DNA from: Bermanella sp034112325
GTDB lineage: Bacteria > Pseudomonadota > Gammaproteobacteria > Pseudomonadales > Oceanobacteraceae
NCBI GenBank assembly: GCA_034112325.1
Contig: JAWUVO010000112.1
Coordinates: 1 to 28,553, forward strand
Direction of reading: 5' to 3'
DNA: 28,553 bases
Below, one piece after another: positions 6,783 through 15,006 of the stretch (the stretch's first letter is position 1; each line of letters opens with the position of its first letter). Below the pieces are notes generated by a model that had not been told where the DNA came from, did not search any database, and was given only the letters and a program-made list of their open reading frames with translations. The translations under genes and the position numbers were made by a program.

Positions 6783-8552
6783 ATGCGCAGTCATTACTGT
6801 GGTGAAATTACAGAAACCCTAGCCGATGAAACCGTAACGTTTTGCGGTTGGGTACATCGTCGTCGTGATCACGGTGGCGTTATCTTTTTAGATATTCGTG
6901 ACCGCGAAGGTTTGGTTCAAGCGGTATTTGATCCAGATACGGTTGATGCATTCAATATTGCAAACAGCGTGCGCAGCGAATTCGTTGTGCAAATTACTGG
7001 TCGTGTACGTTTACGCCCAGCTGGCAGCGATAACGAAAACATGACAACAGGTAAAATTGAAGTGTTAGGCAAGGACATAACCGTTCTTAATAAAGCCTTA
7101 ACGCCTCCGTTCCCGTTAGATGATTACTCGCCTGTAGGTGAAGATGTTCGTCTTAGCTACCGTTACATGGATTTGCGTCGCGACGAAATGCAGCAAAAAC
7201 TGCGTTTCCGTCACAAAGTCACTACTCAAATTCGTAATATCTTAGACCAGCAAGGTTTCTTAGATATAGAAACGCCAATTCTAACTCGTGCGACGCCTGA
7301 AGGCGCACGTGATTATTTGGTGCCTAGTCGTACGCACCAAGGTTCATTTTTTGCGTTGCCACAGTCGCCACAGTTGTTTAAGCAGCTGTTAATGGTTTCT
7401 GGTTTTGACAAGTACTACCAAATTGCCAAATGTTTCCGCGATGAAGATCTTCGTGCCGACCGTCAGCCTGAGTTTACTCAAATTGATATGGAGTCATCTT
7501 TTGTAAACGAAGACGACATTATGGGTTCGGCTGAATCTATGATTAAGGCCGTTTTCCAGCAACAGCTAAATGTTGATCTTGGTGAATTTCCACATATGAC
7601 ATACGCAGATGCCATGTCTCGTTTTGGTTCAGATAAGCCAGATCTTCGTATTCCAATGGAACTAGTCGATGTAGCTGACCTACTTCAAGATATTGAATTT
7701 AAGGTATTTGCTGCACCAGCTAAAGATCCTAAAGGCCGTGTTGCTGCACTTAAAGTACCGGGTGGCGCTAAGTTATCTCGTAAGCAAATTGACGAATACA
7801 CTAAATACGTGAGTATTTATGGGGCTAAAGGCCTAGCTTGGATTAAAGTGAACGAGCTTGAAAACGGCGTTAATGGTTTACAGTCTCCAATCATTAAATT
7901 TATTGGCGAAGAAAACACCATGAAAATCATGGATCGTTTAGAAGTAGCTAACGGCGATATCGTATTCTTTGGTGCCGATAAAGAGAAAATTGTAAACGAA
8001 GCCATTGGTGCACTACGTATCAAGCTTGGTATCGATTTAGAAATGCTAACTAAAGAATGGGCGCCAATGTGGGTTGTTGACTTCCCAATGTTTGAAGAAA
8101 CATCTGACGGCGGCTTAACCGCGATTCACCACCCGTTTACAGCGCCTTCTTGTTCTCCTGAAGAGCTAAAAGCGGACCCTGCCAATGCACTTTCACGCGC
8201 ATACGACATGGTATTAAACGGCTGTGAGCTGGGTGGTGGTTCTTTACGTATTCACGATCAACAAATGCAGAAAACTGTTTTCGAAATTCTAAATATTTCT
8301 GAAGAACAGCAACGTGAGAAATTTGGCTTCTTATTAGACGCACTGCAATTTGGTGCGCCACCACACGGTGGTTTAGCATTCGGTCTTGACCGTTTAATCA
8401 TGCTAATGACAGGATCTGAAAGTATCCGTGAAGTAATTGCGTTCCCTAAAACACAATCAGCGGCATGTGTTATGACACAAGCGCCGGGTGTTGTAGAGAC
8501 CAAAAACTTACGCGAAGTTGGCATACAGTTACGTCCAAAAGAAACTAAATAG
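6783..8552 (+). CDS. aspS: Aspartyl-tRNA synthetase, predicted non-discriminating
   Basis: A full-length bacterial-type class IIb AspRS of 589 residues. The order is an OB-fold anticodon-binding domain (1-105), a catalytic core with the motif 2 region FRDEDLRADRQPEFTQID (about 218-235), the bacterial GAD insertion (about 290-420), and motif 3 GLAFGLDRLIMLMTG (about 531-545). It charges tRNA-Asp with aspartate in the cytosol. His30 (in RRRDHGG) and Gly81 (in RPAG) match the His31/Gly82 pair described for the relaxed P. aeruginosa enzyme, rather than the residues of discriminating AspRS. It probably also makes Asp-tRNA(Asn) for GatCAB amidation. A strong terminator follows, so it is separate from the genes downstream. 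Confidence 0.98.
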   Translation: MRSHYCGEITETLADETVTFCGWVHRRRDHGGVIFLDIRDREGLVQAVFDPDTVDAFNIANSVRSEFVVQITGRVRLRPAGSDNENMTTGKIEVLGKDITVLNKALTPPFPLDDYSPVGEDVRLSYRYMDLRRDEMQQKLRFRHKVTTQIRNILDQQGFLDIETPILTRATPEGARDYLVPSRTHQGSFFALPQSPQLFKQLLMVSGFDKYYQIAKCFRDEDLRADRQPEFTQIDMESSFVNEDDIMGSAESMIKAVFQQQLNVDLGEFPHMTYADAMSRFGSDKPDLRIPMELVDVADLLQDIEFKVFAAPAKDPKGRVAALKVPGGAKLSRKQIDEYTKYVSIYGAKGLAWIKVNELENGVNGLQSPIIKFIGEENTMKIMDRLEVANGDIVFFGADKEKIVNEAIGALRIKLGIDLEMLTKEWAPMWVVDFPMFEETSDGGLTAIHHPFTAPSCSPEELKADPANALSRAYDMVLNGCELGGGSLRIHDQQMQKTVFEILNISEEQQREKFGFLLDALQFGAPPHGGLAFGLDRLIMLMTGSESIREVIAFPKTQSAACVMTQAPGVVETKNLREVGIQLRPKETK

Positions 8553-8606
8553 AGAGTAGGGCGTGTTGCTGGCGAACACCTCAAGACGCCCTTTCTATTT
8601 AGATTT

Positions 8607-8636
8607 AAAAAAAGAAGCCTACGGGCTTCTTTTTTT
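8607..8636 (+). terminator. Intrinsic terminator downstream of aspS
   Basis: A perfect 13-bp stem (8607-8619 with 8624-8636) with loop TACGG trimmed to TACG, core AGAAGCC/GGCTTCT, ending in a run of T. A weaker GC-rich inverted repeat (GGGCGT about 8559, ACGCCC about 8586) precedes it. Confidence 0.92.
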
Positions 8637-8747
8637 CCCCCTAAAAACTATCCCCCGCAATTCCGTCAGCTAATCCCACTACATTAAGGGCTTATGATGT
8701 GTTATTTTGATATTCAATTTAAAGTTTAAATTTAAGAGAAAGCCACT

Positions 8748-9059
8748 ATGTTAATGGGCGATTTGTTTATTGTTTTATTATTATGTTTGCTGCCTTATAT
8801 CTGGTGGCTCGACCGTGGAATTAAACAATATGCGTTCGTGCTGGCGGCTAATTACTGTAAACAGCAAGATATCACCTTGTTAGATGATGCTGTTCAGCAA
8901 GTCCAGTTAACAGTAAAGCGAGATGAGAGTGGCAATTTAAGGATTCGTCGATACTTCAAGTTTGAGTTCGCATCGACCGGAGAAAGGCGGTATGTGGGTA
9001 CTTTTGAGCTGTGCAATAAAAGAATTCACAATATGCTGCTGGACGCCTATCAAATCTAG
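8748..9059 (+). CDS. DUF3301 family protein, membrane-anchored
   Basis: A 103-residue protein with an N-terminal hydrophobic segment (about 5-21) ending in WWLDRG, then a small soluble domain with LLDDAVQQVQL (about 44-54) and RIRRYFKFEFASTGERRYVGTFEL (centred near 75). This layout fits DUF3301, a gammaproteobacterial family of unknown function. It probably sits on the inner membrane with the domain in the cytosol, judged by positive charge after the helix. It has its own leader after the aspS terminator. The stop codon lies in the first unit of a tandem repeat. Confidence 0.8.
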   Translation: MLMGDLFIVLLLCLLPYIWWLDRGIKQYAFVLAANYCKQQDITLLDDAVQQVQLTVKRDESGNLRIRRYFKFEFASTGERRYVGTFELCNKRIHNMLLDAYQI

Positions 9060-9108
9060 TAACTCAAATCTAGTAACTCAAATCGAGTCAACTCAAATTT
9101 AATCAACT
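9051..9108. repeat. Four-copy 14/15-bp tandem repeat spanning the DUF3301 stop codon
   Basis: Units are CAAATCTAGTAACT (9051-9064 and again 9065-9078, identical), CAAATCGAGTCAACT (9079-9093) and CAAATTTAATCAACT (9094-9108). The first unit encodes the final Gln-Ile-stop, and the second repeats the same codons after the stop. Confidence 0.9.
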
Positions 9109-9157
9109 ACACTTAGCTAACAGGCAGTCTAACTGGTCTTGGTAAAGTGGGTTAAAT

Positions 9158-9493
9158 ATGAAAAAACTAGCAATCCTAATGTCTATGGCATATTTAATTA
9201 TAGGCTGTGAGTTTTCTACAGATTTAAATGTAGCCAATATTAAAGGTTATGAGTTCAGCCTTCACGATATACAAGAATATTGCACTATTGTACGCCAAGG
9301 TGACGAACACCTAGATGTTACTTGTGCAAATAAAAAACTGCGTCCGGTAATGGGTGCTTGTGAAGGTCAAATGACAAGAGGTTTGAGTGATCCTGCTTTT
9401 CATTGCAGTGGCGGATTATGGGTACTAAATGATACTTGTTATATCGAAATGCTAAGTACCCAAAATGGCAATATCAAATGCAAAAAGCAATAA
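9158..9493 (+). CDS. Small cysteine-rich predicted lipoprotein, function unknown
   Basis: A 111-residue protein with a short lipoprotein signal peptide; the lipobox is LIIGC with acyl-Cys17. The mature part has six further cysteines (42, 56, 68, 83, 94, 108), an even number suited to three disulfides in the periplasm. Residue +2 is Glu rather than Asp, so outer-membrane sorting is more likely. I do not recognise the family. It is co-directional with DUF3301 about 100 nt upstream and convergent with the gene at 9514-9810. Confidence 0.7.
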   Translation: MKKLAILMSMAYLIIGCEFSTDLNVANIKGYEFSLHDIQEYCTIVRQGDEHLDVTCANKKLRPVMGACEGQMTRGLSDPAFHCSGGLWVLNDTCYIEMLSTQNGNIKCKKQ

Positions 9494-9513
9494 GAAGTCT
9501 TTTTGTTTAGCTG

Positions 9514-9810
9514 CTAAGCCTGCACTAAAAACTTTAAGTTCTGTTTTACATCTTTTAATACAATTCCTTGCTTTAATAACAGCTTTTGAAGCTTCTTTTG
9601 ATATTCTTTTTCAAGTTTCATCGAGCTTTCAAGTTGTTGCTGGTTTTCAAAATAACAATTAACTAACAAGCTGCCAGGAAATAAGTCAAATTGAACGGTA
9701 TGTTCTAGTTTTACAAACCCAGTTAATTCTTCGCTCGCTTGATCATTAACAGTTTTAATGGCAGCCACTAGTTTGTCGTTCATTTTACGCATGGTTTTTG
9801 ACATTTTCAT
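9514..9810 (-). CDS. Conserved hypothetical protein of a family often labelled 'Fis family' in error
   Basis: A 98-residue cytosolic protein. The central FVKLEHTVQFDLFPGSLLVNCYF (about 32-54) resembles a small conserved gammaproteobacterial family that databases sometimes name 'Fis family transcriptional regulator', although no Fis helix-turn-helix is evident. The N- and C-termini are lysine-rich and helical. The frame extends to a TTG at 9828 without a ribosome-binding site; the ATG at 9810, with AAGAGA 9 nt upstream, is preferred, and ATG at 9804 is also possible. Function unknown. Confidence 0.65.
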   Translation of the reverse strand: MKMSKTMRKMNDKLVAAIKTVNDQASEELTGFVKLEHTVQFDLFPGSLLVNCYFENQQQLESSMKLEKEYQKKLQKLLLKQGIVLKDVKQNLKFLVQA

Positions 9811-9935
9811 TGTCACTGTTCTCTTCAAGGTTTTAATACCAGTAGTTTACACCATTTAGCTATTTTACTAACTAGCGGATATTTAATGGTAGTTAAGTTA
9901 AACTTATGACATTCAGCTTTAAATCTAGAGTTTTT

Positions 9936-10601
9936 ATGTCTGTCCCCTATATATATTCACTACAGCATTGTCCTTATGCAATACGAGCACGTTTAGGTTT
10001 ACTGCTGGCTGAACAGCATGTGATGGTGCGAGCTGTGGACCTAAGGGATAAGCCGGCTGAGTTGCTGGCGGTTTCAGTAAAAGGCACTGTACCAATTCTA
10101 GTACTGCCTAATGATCATAACGACTCGAATGTAATCTTAGATGAAAGCCTAGATATTATGTTATGGGCATTAAAGAAAACTGATCCTAAGAATTTACTGT
10201 ATTCAGACACTCCAGCTGTATTATCAAGCATGCTTGAATTAATTTTACGCAACGACACTCAGTTTATTCCAGCGTTAGATAAATACAAACAAGCTAGCCG
10301 TTACCACGATCCTTTGTTGCAGACTTATCGAGAAGGGTGCCAGCCGTTTATTGCTAAACTAGAACAGATGTTAGAAGTTGATGATTACCTTATGGGAAGT
10401 ACGCCTAGTCTAGCTGACTACGCCTTGTTACCATTTATTAGGCAGTTTGCTAAGGTGGAAAGAAAATGGTATTTACAGTCACCGTACCCAAGAGTTAGGG
10501 AGTGGTTGAATAATCAGTTGCAACAGCCATTGTTTACAAAGGCGATGGCTAAGTTTCCATTGTGGACTGAGAGTCATGATGAGTTTTTATTAGGAAGCTA
10601 G
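9936..10601 (+). CDS. Glutathione S-transferase family protein (glutaredoxin-2-like)
   Basis: A 221-residue protein with an N-terminal thioredoxin-fold domain starting YIYSLQHCPYAIRAR, with redox/GSH-site Cys12 in CPYA; the conserved loop KGTVPIL (about 50-56) carries the cis-Pro, followed by DESLDIM (about 70-76), the GSH gamma-glutamyl site. A helical C-terminal domain follows (about 90-215) with SLADYALLPFIRQF. This fits a cytosolic GST with monothiol/omega-like character. An upstream ATG at 9906 lacks a ribosome-binding site and would add 10 residues before the normal family start, so 9936 is preferred. Substrate unknown. Confidence 0.83.
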   Translation: MSVPYIYSLQHCPYAIRARLGLLLAEQHVMVRAVDLRDKPAELLAVSVKGTVPILVLPNDHNDSNVILDESLDIMLWALKKTDPKNLLYSDTPAVLSSMLELILRNDTQFIPALDKYKQASRYHDPLLQTYREGCQPFIAKLEQMLEVDDYLMGSTPSLADYALLPFIRQFAKVERKWYLQSPYPRVREWLNNQLQQPLFTKAMAKFPLWTESHDEFLLGS

Positions 10602-10615
10602 TTAATTAACTAGCT
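10596..10615. repeat. Perfect 20-bp palindrome over the GST stop codon
   Basis: AGCTAGTTAATTAACTAGCT is self-complementary over its full length with no loop. No T-tract follows on either strand, so it is not a typical intrinsic terminator. Confidence 0.85.
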
Positions 10616-10633
10616 AATACACTATCTATTGGC

Positions 10634-11179
10634 CTAGATACTGGCCTCAAAATTATATACGGCGTTTGCATCGGTGGTTAAAAAATATTTATTGTCTAGC
10701 TGACTAACTAACGCCACATTAAGTACTAGCTCTTCATATTGCCAAAAAATTTTATTTTCTGTTTCTACTCTGTATCGCCAATTATATTTAACTTGAATCC
10801 AGCCTTTATCTAAACTGAAATTAGCTACTTTAACAACTTCTTGATTTTCAGCTTGGTATTCAAGTGATAATGATTGCTTGTCAACTGACTCAGGAATAGA
10901 ACCAGAAATAGACTCAGAAATAATAAAGCGTTCTAGCTTAATAGCGCCGTCAGCCAGCATAGATTTTTTTAGTGGACGGTTAATATATTTACTAGATTGA
11001 TCACTGGCAAAATTAATACTGTGCTGGTCAATAATGCAGGGGTGGCCAAAGATTAAAAACTCTGGCTCAGCAAGGACCTGATAACCACAAGCAAGTTTAT
11101 CTCTTGCGGCTATATCAACATCTAAACGCTGACCTTTATCCCATTGTTTTATAAAAACTTGAAAAACTAACGTGGCCAT
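10634..11179 (-). CDS. Hypothetical protein co-transcribed with the U32-family gene
   Basis: A 181-residue protein with no family I recognise, no signal peptide and no membrane helix. It is rich in alternating hydrophobic and aromatic residues suggestive of beta strands, notably WIQVKYNWRYRVETENKIFWQYEELVL near 130-156. The start lies 23 nt after the U32 gene stop, indicating one operon, so it may act with the U32 protein or on the same RNA or protein target. Codon use and composition look like the neighbours. It is convergent with the GST gene. Confidence 0.65.
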   Translation of the reverse strand: MATLVFQVFIKQWDKGQRLDVDIAARDKLACGYQVLAEPEFLIFGHPCIIDQHSINFASDQSSKYINRPLKKSMLADGAIKLERFIISESISGSIPESVDKQSLSLEYQAENQEVVKVANFSLDKGWIQVKYNWRYRVETENKIFWQYEELVLNVALVSQLDNKYFLTTDANAVYNFEASI

Positions 11180-11202
11180 AAATCCATACTCAGTAACAAC
11201 AG

Positions 11203-13485
11203 CTATAGTCCTTGTTTGTATTGATCACGAGTAGAAATAGGCACCATTTCTATTAGCTCTTGAGGAACGTCTAATTTACCATTTATTAGGCTTTCAAATT
11301 TTTCAATTAATTGGGCTTTATCAGCTGATTCTTTTGAACCCATCCCAATATTGGTTAGATCAATAAAAAACTCATCAAATAAGTCAGCAAAATCACTGAC
11401 AACTTCTATATTTAAAAACTGCTCATGATTGTAAATGCTTGGGTAGCCGCCTTTTTGCTTATCCACTGCAAACGAAATACCTTTGACGTTAGTAATGGTG
11501 GTAGCTTTTTCGCACTTAAGCATGCAACCATCTTCAATACTTGGTTTTTTACAGCCGACGGTTTGCTGGAAAAAACATTGACGGCTGGTCATCATCAAAA
11601 TTGGGTGATAAATACTGTAAAGCAGCTTAAAGCCTTCTGGGCGTTTAATTTTTCTAATTTGATTTTTATTAATTTCGTTAGAAATGAAGGCGCCTTTACA
11701 GTTCATTCCTTGTTGTAATGTCTTTAGTGCATATGAATTGGTGGTATTCATGAACGGACCAGCAATCCAGTCAATGTTCAGCTCAAATGCCTTGTAAGCC
11801 ACACCAGTATTGTTACTGACAATTCGACTAGGCTTGACTACTTTTAATATTTTGATCGATTCATCATAATCTTTACCAATTAGTACCGCCGGAAACCATG
11901 GAATCAAACGTGGGTGTTTTAACAACAAGTCGATGTATTTAGTATCGTTTACCTTAAAGCTTTCAGGTAACTTAAAATAAACATCTGCTTCAGTGAGGTC
12001 ACAAAGGTATATGTCTTCTGGATCGCTGATTAGCATCGACATTTTGGTTTTGGCTTCAACCTTGTCATATTGAGGCAGCGGCGCTACTTCAACATTGGGT
12101 ATCATTTCAACTGAGTCGTTTAATATATAAGCTAATTTATTTTTAAGAATACTTAGTTCTTTAAATGGAATATTAAGGCCAGCTTCAAGTCTGGTGAAAT
12201 CAAATGCGGTTAAATTATAAACCGAGTTATTAAAGCTTTTAAAACGTTTTTCAATAGCCGATTGGTCAATTGAAGATTGGCCTGCTGCAATTAATGACAT
12301 GTCTGATTGAACACTGAATACTTTTGTCGAATTCTCATTTAACGACGAGTATTCGCTTTCAGCTTCTTGGACATTGGCGATGACTGTTAACGGTTGTCCT
12401 AACGTTCCAGAGAAAGATAAAGTCAAAAGTCGCTTATCAATACTTAGGTATTTAATTTTTTCAGATACGTTGGCACTTATTTCATTTTTTTCGCGGGCCA
12501 AGTCACTTTGTGTATCGTGAATTTGTACTACCGATATGGCGTTAGCTTGTTCATTAGCGTGTGTAAAGCTGTGGTCGCGAGGGTTGTCGATAAACATCGA
12601 CTTTGTCATATCGCCTTTTAGGAACAGGTTGGTGAAGTCACGGTTAAATACTTTATAAAGACTGGAGTCGTCTTCAATTAACTTACCTGTTTCTACAAAT
12701 TTATTAATTTGCTTACGCCAGCTGTCAACGGTTGTGTGAACATAGTTGGCACCTTTAATACGGCCTTCAATTTTTAACGAGTCGACACCAGCGTTTACTA
12801 ACGCAGGCAGATCGAAGTAAGCGGAGTTATCTTTTAAATTTAATGGGAACTTGTTACCCATTTCTGTGGGTTCATACTCGTCGCGACATGCTTGGCTGCA
12901 GCGACCACGGTTGCCAGAGTTACCAACACTTACTGAACTTGAATAACACTGCCCAGAGAATGCAATGCATAAGGCGCCGTGAACAAATACTTCAGTTAAT
13001 ACATTATGTTTGTGAGCTAATGAGGTTAATGAAGCTATTTCTTTAATATTTAATTCGCGAGATAAATTAACGCGAGTGGCGCCAATTTTGGCTAAGAAAA
13101 GAATTTGCCCTTCGTTATGAGTTGTCATTTGTGTCGATGAATGAATATCAAGGCTAGGAAAATAGTCTTTAACTAGGCTAAACATGCCTAGGTCTTGCAC
13201 AATAATGCCGTCAATACCGGTATTAACCAGCTTATTAAGGAGCTTGACCATACTTGGTATTTCATTTTCAAGAATTACCACGTTCAGTGTTAAAAACACC
13301 TCGCACTCATATTCATGAGCCAGTCTTAAAACTCCTGTTAATTCTTCAAAACTGATGTTGGCAGCGCGATTACGGGCATTAAAGGTTTCTAAACCGCAAT
13401 AAACAGCATTGGCACCAGCGACTATAGCCGCTTTAATCGCGTCTACGCTCCCGCCTGGGGCCAGTAATTCAAGTTTCTGACTCAT
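11203..13485 (-). CDS. Peptidase U32 family protein (RlhA/TrhP-like RNA hydroxylation family)
   Basis: A 760-residue U32 protein. The N-terminal TIM-barrel-like half (1-300) starts LELLAPGGSVDAIKAAIVAGA and contains the family signature EVFVHGALCIAFSGQCY (about 165-181), then NRGRCSQACR (about 193-202), with the cysteines expected to hold an Fe-S cluster. It aligns by eye with E. coli RlhA, the 23S rRNA C2501 hydroxylase, but is about 100 residues longer. A second Cys cluster lies at about 635-660 (CFFQQTVGC, then CMLKC) in the C-terminal domain. Bacterial U32 proteins RlhA and TrhP install RNA hydroxylations; protease activity is not established for them. Target unknown here; the symbol is withheld because paralogues are common. 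Confidence 0.87.
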   Translation of the reverse strand: MSQKLELLAPGGSVDAIKAAIVAGANAVYCGLETFNARNRAANISFEELTGVLRLAHEYECEVFLTLNVVILENEIPSMVKLLNKLVNTGIDGIIVQDLGMFSLVKDYFPSLDIHSSTQMTTHNEGQILFLAKIGATRVNLSRELNIKEIASLTSLAHKHNVLTEVFVHGALCIAFSGQCYSSSVSVGNSGNRGRCSQACRDEYEPTEMGNKFPLNLKDNSAYFDLPALVNAGVDSLKIEGRIKGANYVHTTVDSWRKQINKFVETGKLIEDDSSLYKVFNRDFTNLFLKGDMTKSMFIDNPRDHSFTHANEQANAISVVQIHDTQSDLAREKNEISANVSEKIKYLSIDKRLLTLSFSGTLGQPLTVIANVQEAESEYSSLNENSTKVFSVQSDMSLIAAGQSSIDQSAIEKRFKSFNNSVYNLTAFDFTRLEAGLNIPFKELSILKNKLAYILNDSVEMIPNVEVAPLPQYDKVEAKTKMSMLISDPEDIYLCDLTEADVYFKLPESFKVNDTKYIDLLLKHPRLIPWFPAVLIGKDYDESIKILKVVKPSRIVSNNTGVAYKAFELNIDWIAGPFMNTTNSYALKTLQQGMNCKGAFISNEINKNQIRKIKRPEGFKLLYSIYHPILMMTSRQCFFQQTVGCKKPSIEDGCMLKCEKATTITNVKGISFAVDKQKGGYPSIYNHEQFLNIEVVSDFADLFDEFFIDLTNIGMGSKESADKAQLIEKFESLINGKLDVPQELIEMVPISTRDQYKQGL

Positions 13486-13680
13486 GCCTAGTTACTCACA
13501 TTGGGTTTAGCAATAAAATTGTGGGGTATTTTACGTGTATCTGTTAACAAGGGCTATGAAAACTTATGTTAAATAGATGCTTTACATGCCGTGTAGGCTC
13601 TACCAACATCACACGCGTTAATGTCACACAACTGTCTAATATCTGTCATACCAGCGTAAAGGTCTTACTTTCAAATAGCT

Positions 13681-13710
13681 TCTTACATACATGTTTTATG
13701 ACTTGTAAGA
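13681..13710. promoter_or_regulatory. Inverted repeat upstream of ugd, possible regulator site
   Basis: TCTTACA (13681-13687) and TGTAAGA (13704-13710) are perfect inverted arms 16 nt apart, 43 nt before the ugd start. The rest of 13486-13753 is AT-rich divergent-promoter sequence in which I can define no convincing promoter. Confidence 0.3.
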
Positions 13711-13723
13711 GTCAGCATTAAGT

Positions 13724-13753
13724 AAGGAGGCGAGGATTCTCGCACTAAATACT
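13724..13753 (+). promoter_or_regulatory. Distant strong Shine-Dalgarno with intervening hairpin before ugd
   Basis: AAGGAGG (13724-13730) ends 23 nt before the ugd ATG, far beyond normal spacing. Between them GCGAG (13730-13734) and CTCGC (13739-13743) can form a hairpin with a GATT loop. Folding would leave about 10 nt (ACTAAATACT) between the hairpin and ATG, restoring workable spacing. Confidence 0.5.
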
Positions 13754-14920
13754 ATGAAAATAGCCATAGCGGGTACCGGGTATGTGGGGCTGTCTAACGC
13801 TTTGTTGTTAGCCCAGCATAACGAAGTGGTTGCAGTCGATATTCTTGAAGATAAGATTGCAGCACTCAATCAGCGCATTTCCCCCATTGAAGATACTGAG
13901 ATTAGTGATTATCTAAGTAATAAATCATTAAATTTTTTGGCCACATTAAATAAAGATGAAGCATATGACGGAGCAACATATGTGATTATCGCAACCCCCA
14001 CCGATTATGATCCAGACACTAATTACTTTGATACACGCTCGGTAGAAAGTGTTATTAGTGATGTTATAGCGATTAATCCCAGTGCCATTATGGTGATCAA
14101 GTCCACTGTTCCTGTTGGCTTTACTCAGCTTATGAAGGAAAAGTTTAATAGCGATAACATACTCTTTTCGCCAGAGTTTTTACGTGAGGGCAAGGCTTTA
14201 TACGATAATTTACATCCATCTCGTATTATTGTGGGTGAGCAGTCAGAGCGAGCAGAGGTTTTTGCTGAGTTACTTGCACAGGGTGCCATTAAAAAAAATA
14301 TAGATAAACTATTTGTAAATAGCACCGAGGCTGAAGCGGTTAAACTATTTTCTAATACGTATTTAGCGATGCGTGTGGCTTATTTTAATGAGCTAGATTC
14401 TTATGCTGAAACTCACGGTTTAAATACCAAGCAAATTATTCAAGGTGTTGGAATGGACCCAAGGATTGGCAAGCACTATAACAATCCATCTTTTGGTTAT
14501 GGCGGTTACTGTTTACCAAAAGATACTCAACAATTATTAGCTAACTTTGAAGCCGTTCCTAATAATATGATTCGAGCTATAGTAGATGCCAATACAACCA
14601 GAAAAGACTTTATTGCTAATGCTATTTTAAAGCGTAAGCCTAAAGTAGTGGGTATCTATCGGTTAGTAATGAAAACGGGATCGGATAACTTTAGAGCTTC
14701 AGCTATTCAAGGTGTAATGAAGCGCATAAAGGCAAAGGGAATAAAAGTGGTAGTATATGAACCGGTATTGACACAAAGTGAATTTTTTCACTCTGAAGTC
14801 ATAACAGACCTTGAAGAGTTCAAGCGTATTAGTGATGTAATAGTGGCAAATAGATTAGAAGATACCTTGCAATCAGTAGAGTACAAAGTATATACACGAG
14901 ATATTTTTAGAAATGATTAA
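13754..14920 (+). CDS. ugd: UDP-glucose 6-dehydrogenase
   Basis: A 388-residue enzyme, the usual length for the short Ugd form (as in E. coli), that oxidises UDP-glucose to UDP-glucuronate with two NAD. The N-terminal Rossmann motif GTGYVGLS (7-14) binds NAD; ATPTDYD and KSTVPVGFT are conserved dehydrogenase segments; FGYGGYCLPKDT holds catalytic Cys253; and a C-terminal UDP-binding domain follows (about 290-388). It is monocistronic, with an upstream hairpin-spaced ribosome-binding site and a strong terminator. UDP-glucuronate feeds capsule, LPS or glycolipid synthesis. It sits back to back with the four-gene lipid-like operon, whose glycosyltransferase might use its product (inference). Confidence 0.97.
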   Translation: MKIAIAGTGYVGLSNALLLAQHNEVVAVDILEDKIAALNQRISPIEDTEISDYLSNKSLNFLATLNKDEAYDGATYVIIATPTDYDPDTNYFDTRSVESVISDVIAINPSAIMVIKSTVPVGFTQLMKEKFNSDNILFSPEFLREGKALYDNLHPSRIIVGEQSERAEVFAELLAQGAIKKNIDKLFVNSTEAEAVKLFSNTYLAMRVAYFNELDSYAETHGLNTKQIIQGVGMDPRIGKHYNNPSFGYGGYCLPKDTQQLLANFEAVPNNMIRAIVDANTTRKDFIANAILKRKPKVVGIYRLVMKTGSDNFRASAIQGVMKRIKAKGIKVVVYEPVLTQSEFFHSEVITDLEEFKRISDVIVANRLEDTLQSVEYKVYTRDIFRND

Positions 14921-14951
14921 TCAATAATTAAGCAGTAACAGTTTATATATA

Positions 14952-14980
14952 AAAAAAGACCATCAATGATGGTCTTTTTT
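14952..14980. terminator. Bidirectional terminator between ugd and the convergent operon
   Basis: A perfect 13-bp stem (14952-14964 with 14968-14980), core GACCATC/GATGGTC, loop AAT, with an A-tract on the left and a T-tract on the right, so it can terminate transcription from both sides. Confidence 0.93.
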
Positions 14981-15006
14981 ATGTCTTATGCTTTGTTAAT
15001 TAAATT

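Noticed and set aside
13736..13738. ATT as a non-canonical ugd start 5 nt after AAGGAGG.
   Set aside because: It would add LALNT-like residues before the normal MKIAIAGTGYVG start; ATT starts are very rare, and the hairpin explains the spacing.
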